Positions 61,134-64,000 of a stretch of DNA of 64,000 bases are shown piece after piece; positions within the stretch are counted from its first letter, which is position 1, and each line of letters opens with the position of its first letter. The position numbers were made by a program, and so were the translations under genes. The stretch comes from Hortaea werneckii. Its lineage: Eukaryota; Ascomycota; Dothideomycetes; Mycosphaerellales; Teratosphaeriaceae. Location of the stretch: the NCBI GenBank assembly GCA_037044905.1, contig JBAOKB010000147.1:186001-250000 (forward strand), written 5' to 3'. The notes under the pieces are model-generated. The model saw only the letters and a program-made list of their open reading frames with translations, had not been told where the DNA came from and searched no databases.

Positions 61134-61937
61134 ATTGGGTACCCATCTTTCGTTTCACGTGTCACTACGTGTTGCGGTGTGTGTGGGATGATGGGGGATT
61201 TGGGTAAAAGGGGGCCAACCCGGTTTTGTCTGCCCTCGCCGAAACGCGGGCTACTACCTATTCATAATCGTTCACGATCTTAGACATCTCCATCGTGCCC
61301 TATCTGCTGTGCATTCTTGTCCGGGGCCGCTTGGGAATGTCGTGCATTTGCTCGTCTAAGAAGGCCGCTGTCCGTGTCGCGTGCGACTTTGGACATGAGG
61401 CATCGGTTGCATTCCGTCCATGCATTGCTGCCCTTCCTCCCTCGTTGCCACTTGCGTTGGCCACACTTTTTCTCCCGGAAGTTTCCCCTCGTAGTACCTC
61501 CTAGGCTGTGGCATATGTCGTACATACGATGTCGGCCGCGCGATGTTTCGTCTGTGGAGGAGGGGGTTCTTCCGGATATCGGGACTGTGGAAGATTCGCC
61601 GCGCAGCGGGACCGGTTGAGTGCTGTGTAACGGGACTTGTACAACAAGACGAAATGTTGTGATGGGCTGGAGACTGTTATGCGTGCTGCACCATCTTGTC
61701 GCGCAGACGAAGGTCGGACCTAAACCCAGTCCAGACTGCTAGGAGGAACTGGCGTCATTTGAACGCTAGGACATTACATGTTACGTGTTCTAGGTAATAC
61801 GCTTTCATAAGTAGAGTAGTGAGATGCTATGGCGGCGTCTTTGCGTACCACACCATTGGCAGTTGCGACGAGAATTCATCAGTCGAGGTACTATAGCCAC
61901 TTGAGCGGAATGCCCTACGTCTCTAGCAACTGCTAGA

Positions 61938-61947
61938 TACCTAGGTA
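61938..61947. repeat. TACCTAGGTA palindrome, copy 2
   Basis: Perfect 10-bp palindrome in the gene-poor region. Confidence 0.7.
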
Positions 61948-62541
61948 CATGAGACTTGGACGGTAATAATCCTTCGCTTACTTACTTCTCCACGTCGACA
62001 ACCGTCGGTAGGTTAGCCAGAGATTTTTCCCTGATCCCAGACGTGCGGGCCCGGTACAACGGAAGCGGCCATTGCAGGGTGGCAGTAGTATTTATTGCTT
62101 AAGCCTTACCACCCGACCCAGCGGAGGGCTAGGAGCAGTAGGATGCGGCAACTACTGCGGATCCAGACTAGGCCGTTGGCGAATGGCCAATGCCTGCATT
62201 TCGCCGTTCCTGGTGACATCCTAGTAGCTGTGGTCTCTTCCACAGGTTTGTCTGGTTGGAAGGAAATTGGGGGCCCTCTTTTGGTCTCTTTTTTTTTTTC
62301 TTTTCTTTTTTCTCGTCTTATAGGTGAGGTCCTTAACGACGCCAAGAGACCATTGGGTGGTTGGAGGCAGCTACCACACTATGAGCAAAAATTTGGCCTT
62401 TCGTGCTCGCCTGTCAAGGCAGCAGTAGCGCAAAGATACCTCCAGATCCCTCTTCCCGGTCCCATGTACCACTCGGAGGTTTCGAGGCCAGCCGCAGCCG
62501 CAGTGGCGAACAATGGATGGGCGGCGTGCCATGACTACTAC

Positions 62542-62551
62542 TACCTAGGTA
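62542..62551. repeat. TACCTAGGTA palindrome, copy 3
   Basis: Perfect 10-bp palindrome about 470 bp upstream of the methyltransferase start; a related TAGGTACCC lies near 62618. Confidence 0.7.
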
Positions 62552-63015
62552 CTGACTGATATCCAGCGGCGACCCAAAGTGCTGGTAACTCCCGACGCCT
62601 GCAGTTCGCCGCGAATTTAGGTACCCATGTACTGGATGATGAGGGCGCATCCCGATAGCTTCCCTGGGGTGATCCTTTGGGCAGGACCTGCGCATCCATT
62701 CCCGACCCCACCGGTGGTGCCCACCGTCACCTCTCCCTCACCCTCTCTCTCTCTCTGTGCCCCTAAGACCGGACTTTATTAAGGTCGACATTGCCCATCT
62801 GAGGGACGGAAATCTAGAAGACTTTCCTTTTTGTTTTCCTTTGACCCCATCGAGCTTGGCCTTGTTAGTCGTGTTTTGGTGTCTTCCTTCCCTTGTTTTT
62901 TGACTTTGCGGTTCGTGTGGGAGGATCTGTTGCGTTTCTTCTTGCCCTGTTATCATATGGCAATAGCGTCCTTGCCTTTCCCTTTACCGCCTACAGCCAT
63001 CTCTTGGGCACACTC

Positions 63016-64000
63016 ATGCTTGCTCGACAATCAGCTCCAGTCCAAAAGGGCAATCAGCATTCTCGTTATGAACGACGATCCGACATGGGCTCAGGGTATG
63101 TATCATTGAATTCTGTTATTCATGGGTTCGAATATAGGATCGGACCTTACTGCTTAATACACGGATTACAGTGCTGTTATACGTGGCATGTCTTGTAGAT
63201 GGACGACGCAGAATACAGAAAATAGAAAGACTTTGAAGATCAGAATACATGGTCAGCAGGTAGCAGGTATCGACTTTTCAAGCTAACATTTAGCAAACAG
63301 CAGAGTACCCGTATCCTCGCTCATAACAGGCGAGACGCCCAACGGCGCCCACGACCTCAGGCTCATAAGCGAGAACGGGAGAAGATACTGGCTACACCAA
63401 CTCCAAGGCCTGGCGTACCCCTTTCCCCACGACGTGCAAGAGAACGACCGGCTCGATCAGCTGTGCCACCTGATCCACAATGTCGCCTTGGGAACACCGC
63501 ACCCTGCCCGTCTGATCCCGCATACCAACAGACCTCACGTCCTGGATGTGGGCTACGGCACTGGGTCATGGCTATACGACATGTCCGACAAATACCCCAA
63601 CGCACACCTCGTGGGGATCGACACGGCGCCGACGAGGGAGCGTGATCCCGAGCCGAGCAAAGACATGCACTTCCTGGCCCCCGTGGACTTTGAAAGCGAC
63701 GATTGGGGCGTCCTGGAGGGATCGTTCGATCTGATCAACATGTCGCAGCTCTGTGGCAGCGTGCGGGACTGGGACCGACTATGTCGACGAGCACTCCGCT
63801 ACCTAGCTCCGGGAACAGGGCGGATCCAATTGATTGAGATCGATTGGGAGCCTTGCTGCGACGACGGCACGCTGCCAGACGATTCGCCGATGCATCTCTG
63901 GTGGTTGACCATCTGTCGTGCGTCAGCCTTCAACGGCCGTCCGATCCAATATGAGCATAGGTTGCCGCGCATGCTGGAGCAGGCCGGGTTCGAGATCGAA
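63016..64000 (+). CDS. LaeA-like SAM-dependent methyltransferase (5' part)
   Basis: Partial gene running off the window end in an open frame. Exon 1 (63016-63095, MLARQSAPVQKG...) joins exon 2 (63301 onward) by an in-phase GT-AG intron with a GCTAACA branch site. Exon 2 encodes NGRRYWLHQLQGLAYPFPHD, with the spacing to DRLDQLCHLIH typical of LaeA-like proteins. The SAM-binding motif I is VLDVGYGTGSW and the motif II acid is LVGIDTAP. The family stretch FLAPVDFESDDW...INMSQLCGSVRDW then precedes IEIDWEPCCDDG. LaeA and its paralogues are nuclear regulators of secondary metabolism and development. This one is a LaeA-like paralogue rather than an assured orthologue (GYGTG in place of GCGTG). No frame break in the visible part. 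Confidence 0.78.

Larger units (their letters stand above)
60655..63015. other. Gene-poor 2.4-kb region
   Basis: No supported coding region. It contains a GGTGGGTGGGTGGGTGG repeat (61113-61133), two TACCTAGGTA palindromes (61938, 62542), a T-rich pyrimidine run around 62285-62315 and a CT microsatellite around 62740-62756. A 154-codon open frame (62095-62559) shows no domain character. The right part is presumably the methyltransferase promoter and leader. Confidence 0.5.

Noticed and set aside
62095..62559. 154-codon open frame in the gene-poor region
   Set aside because: Translation looks like random non-coding sequence (T-rich run giving a Phe/Leu stretch); no family resemblance.
63120..63140. 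GGTTCGAATA resembling a tRNA B box
   Set aside because: No matching A box, acceptor stem or anticodon arm around it, and it lies inside the first intron of the methyltransferase gene.

Overview
The window comes from the nuclear genome of a filamentous ascomycete (Pezizomycotina). Genes are compact, with short GT-AG introns of about 50-205 nt and CTAAC-type branch sites. The gene set is typical of that group: RNA polymerase II RPB1, COMPASS Swd1, SAGA Ngg1/Ada3, a Zn2Cys6 regulator, a large catalase, a manganese-type lipoxygenase, a fungal Trk potassium transporter, a hybrid histidine kinase and a LaeA-like methyltransferase. Placement in Dothideomycetes is a guess from remembered protein resemblance, not shown by the sequence. 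I see no mobile element, CRISPR array, rRNA or convincing tRNA.

Layout. 0.9-8.3 kb: Artemis/SNM1-like nuclease (+), ketopantoate-reductase-like protein (-), ACR3 arsenite transporter (+) and an unrecognised protein (-). 9.6-17.6 kb: RPB1 (-) divergent from SWD1 (+). 18.7-33.2 kb: secreted lipoxygenase (+), Trk transporter (-), catalase (+), Ran GTPase (+), MFS transporter (+) and a small ABM-like protein (+). 33.5-38.7 kb, all on minus: D-2-hydroxyacid dehydrogenase, a nucleotidyltransferase-fold gene broken by an in-frame TAG, a metallophosphoesterase and the GID E3 subunit Rmd5. 39.3-50.3 kb: STB6-like protein (+), NGG1 (-), PA-TM-RING protein (+) and RBR E3 ligase (-). 51.1-60.7 kb: Zn2Cys6 factor (-) divergent from a Clr5-domain protein (+), then a hybrid histidine kinase (+). 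A gene-poor 2.4 kb follows, and the window ends inside a LaeA-like methyltransferase (+).

The strongest whole-window signal is technical. Most of the longer genes, including essential RPB1, are broken by one to four single-base length discrepancies, mostly at short homopolymers. For nearly all of them, correcting these brings the spliced length back to a multiple of three. I therefore read the genes as intact in the organism and the breaks as consensus errors, and give one feature per gene with break positions. Genes without breaks (Ran, MFS, ABM, NGG1) splice cleanly.

The genes are mostly unrelated housekeeping, chromatin, transport and signalling loci; there is no operon or gene cluster acting as one system. 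Recurrent themes are chromatin and transcription (RPB1, SWD1, NGG1, STB6-like, Clr5, Zn2Cys6, LaeA-like), ubiquitin ligation (Rmd5, PA-TM-RING, RBR) and stress or ion handling (ACR3, Trk, catalase). I found no clearly new multi-gene system. The best leads for novelty are the unrecognised protein at 7060-8325, the TAG-interrupted nucleotidyltransferase-fold gene, the Cys/His-rich tail of the RBR ligase and the recurring TACCTAGGTA palindrome.
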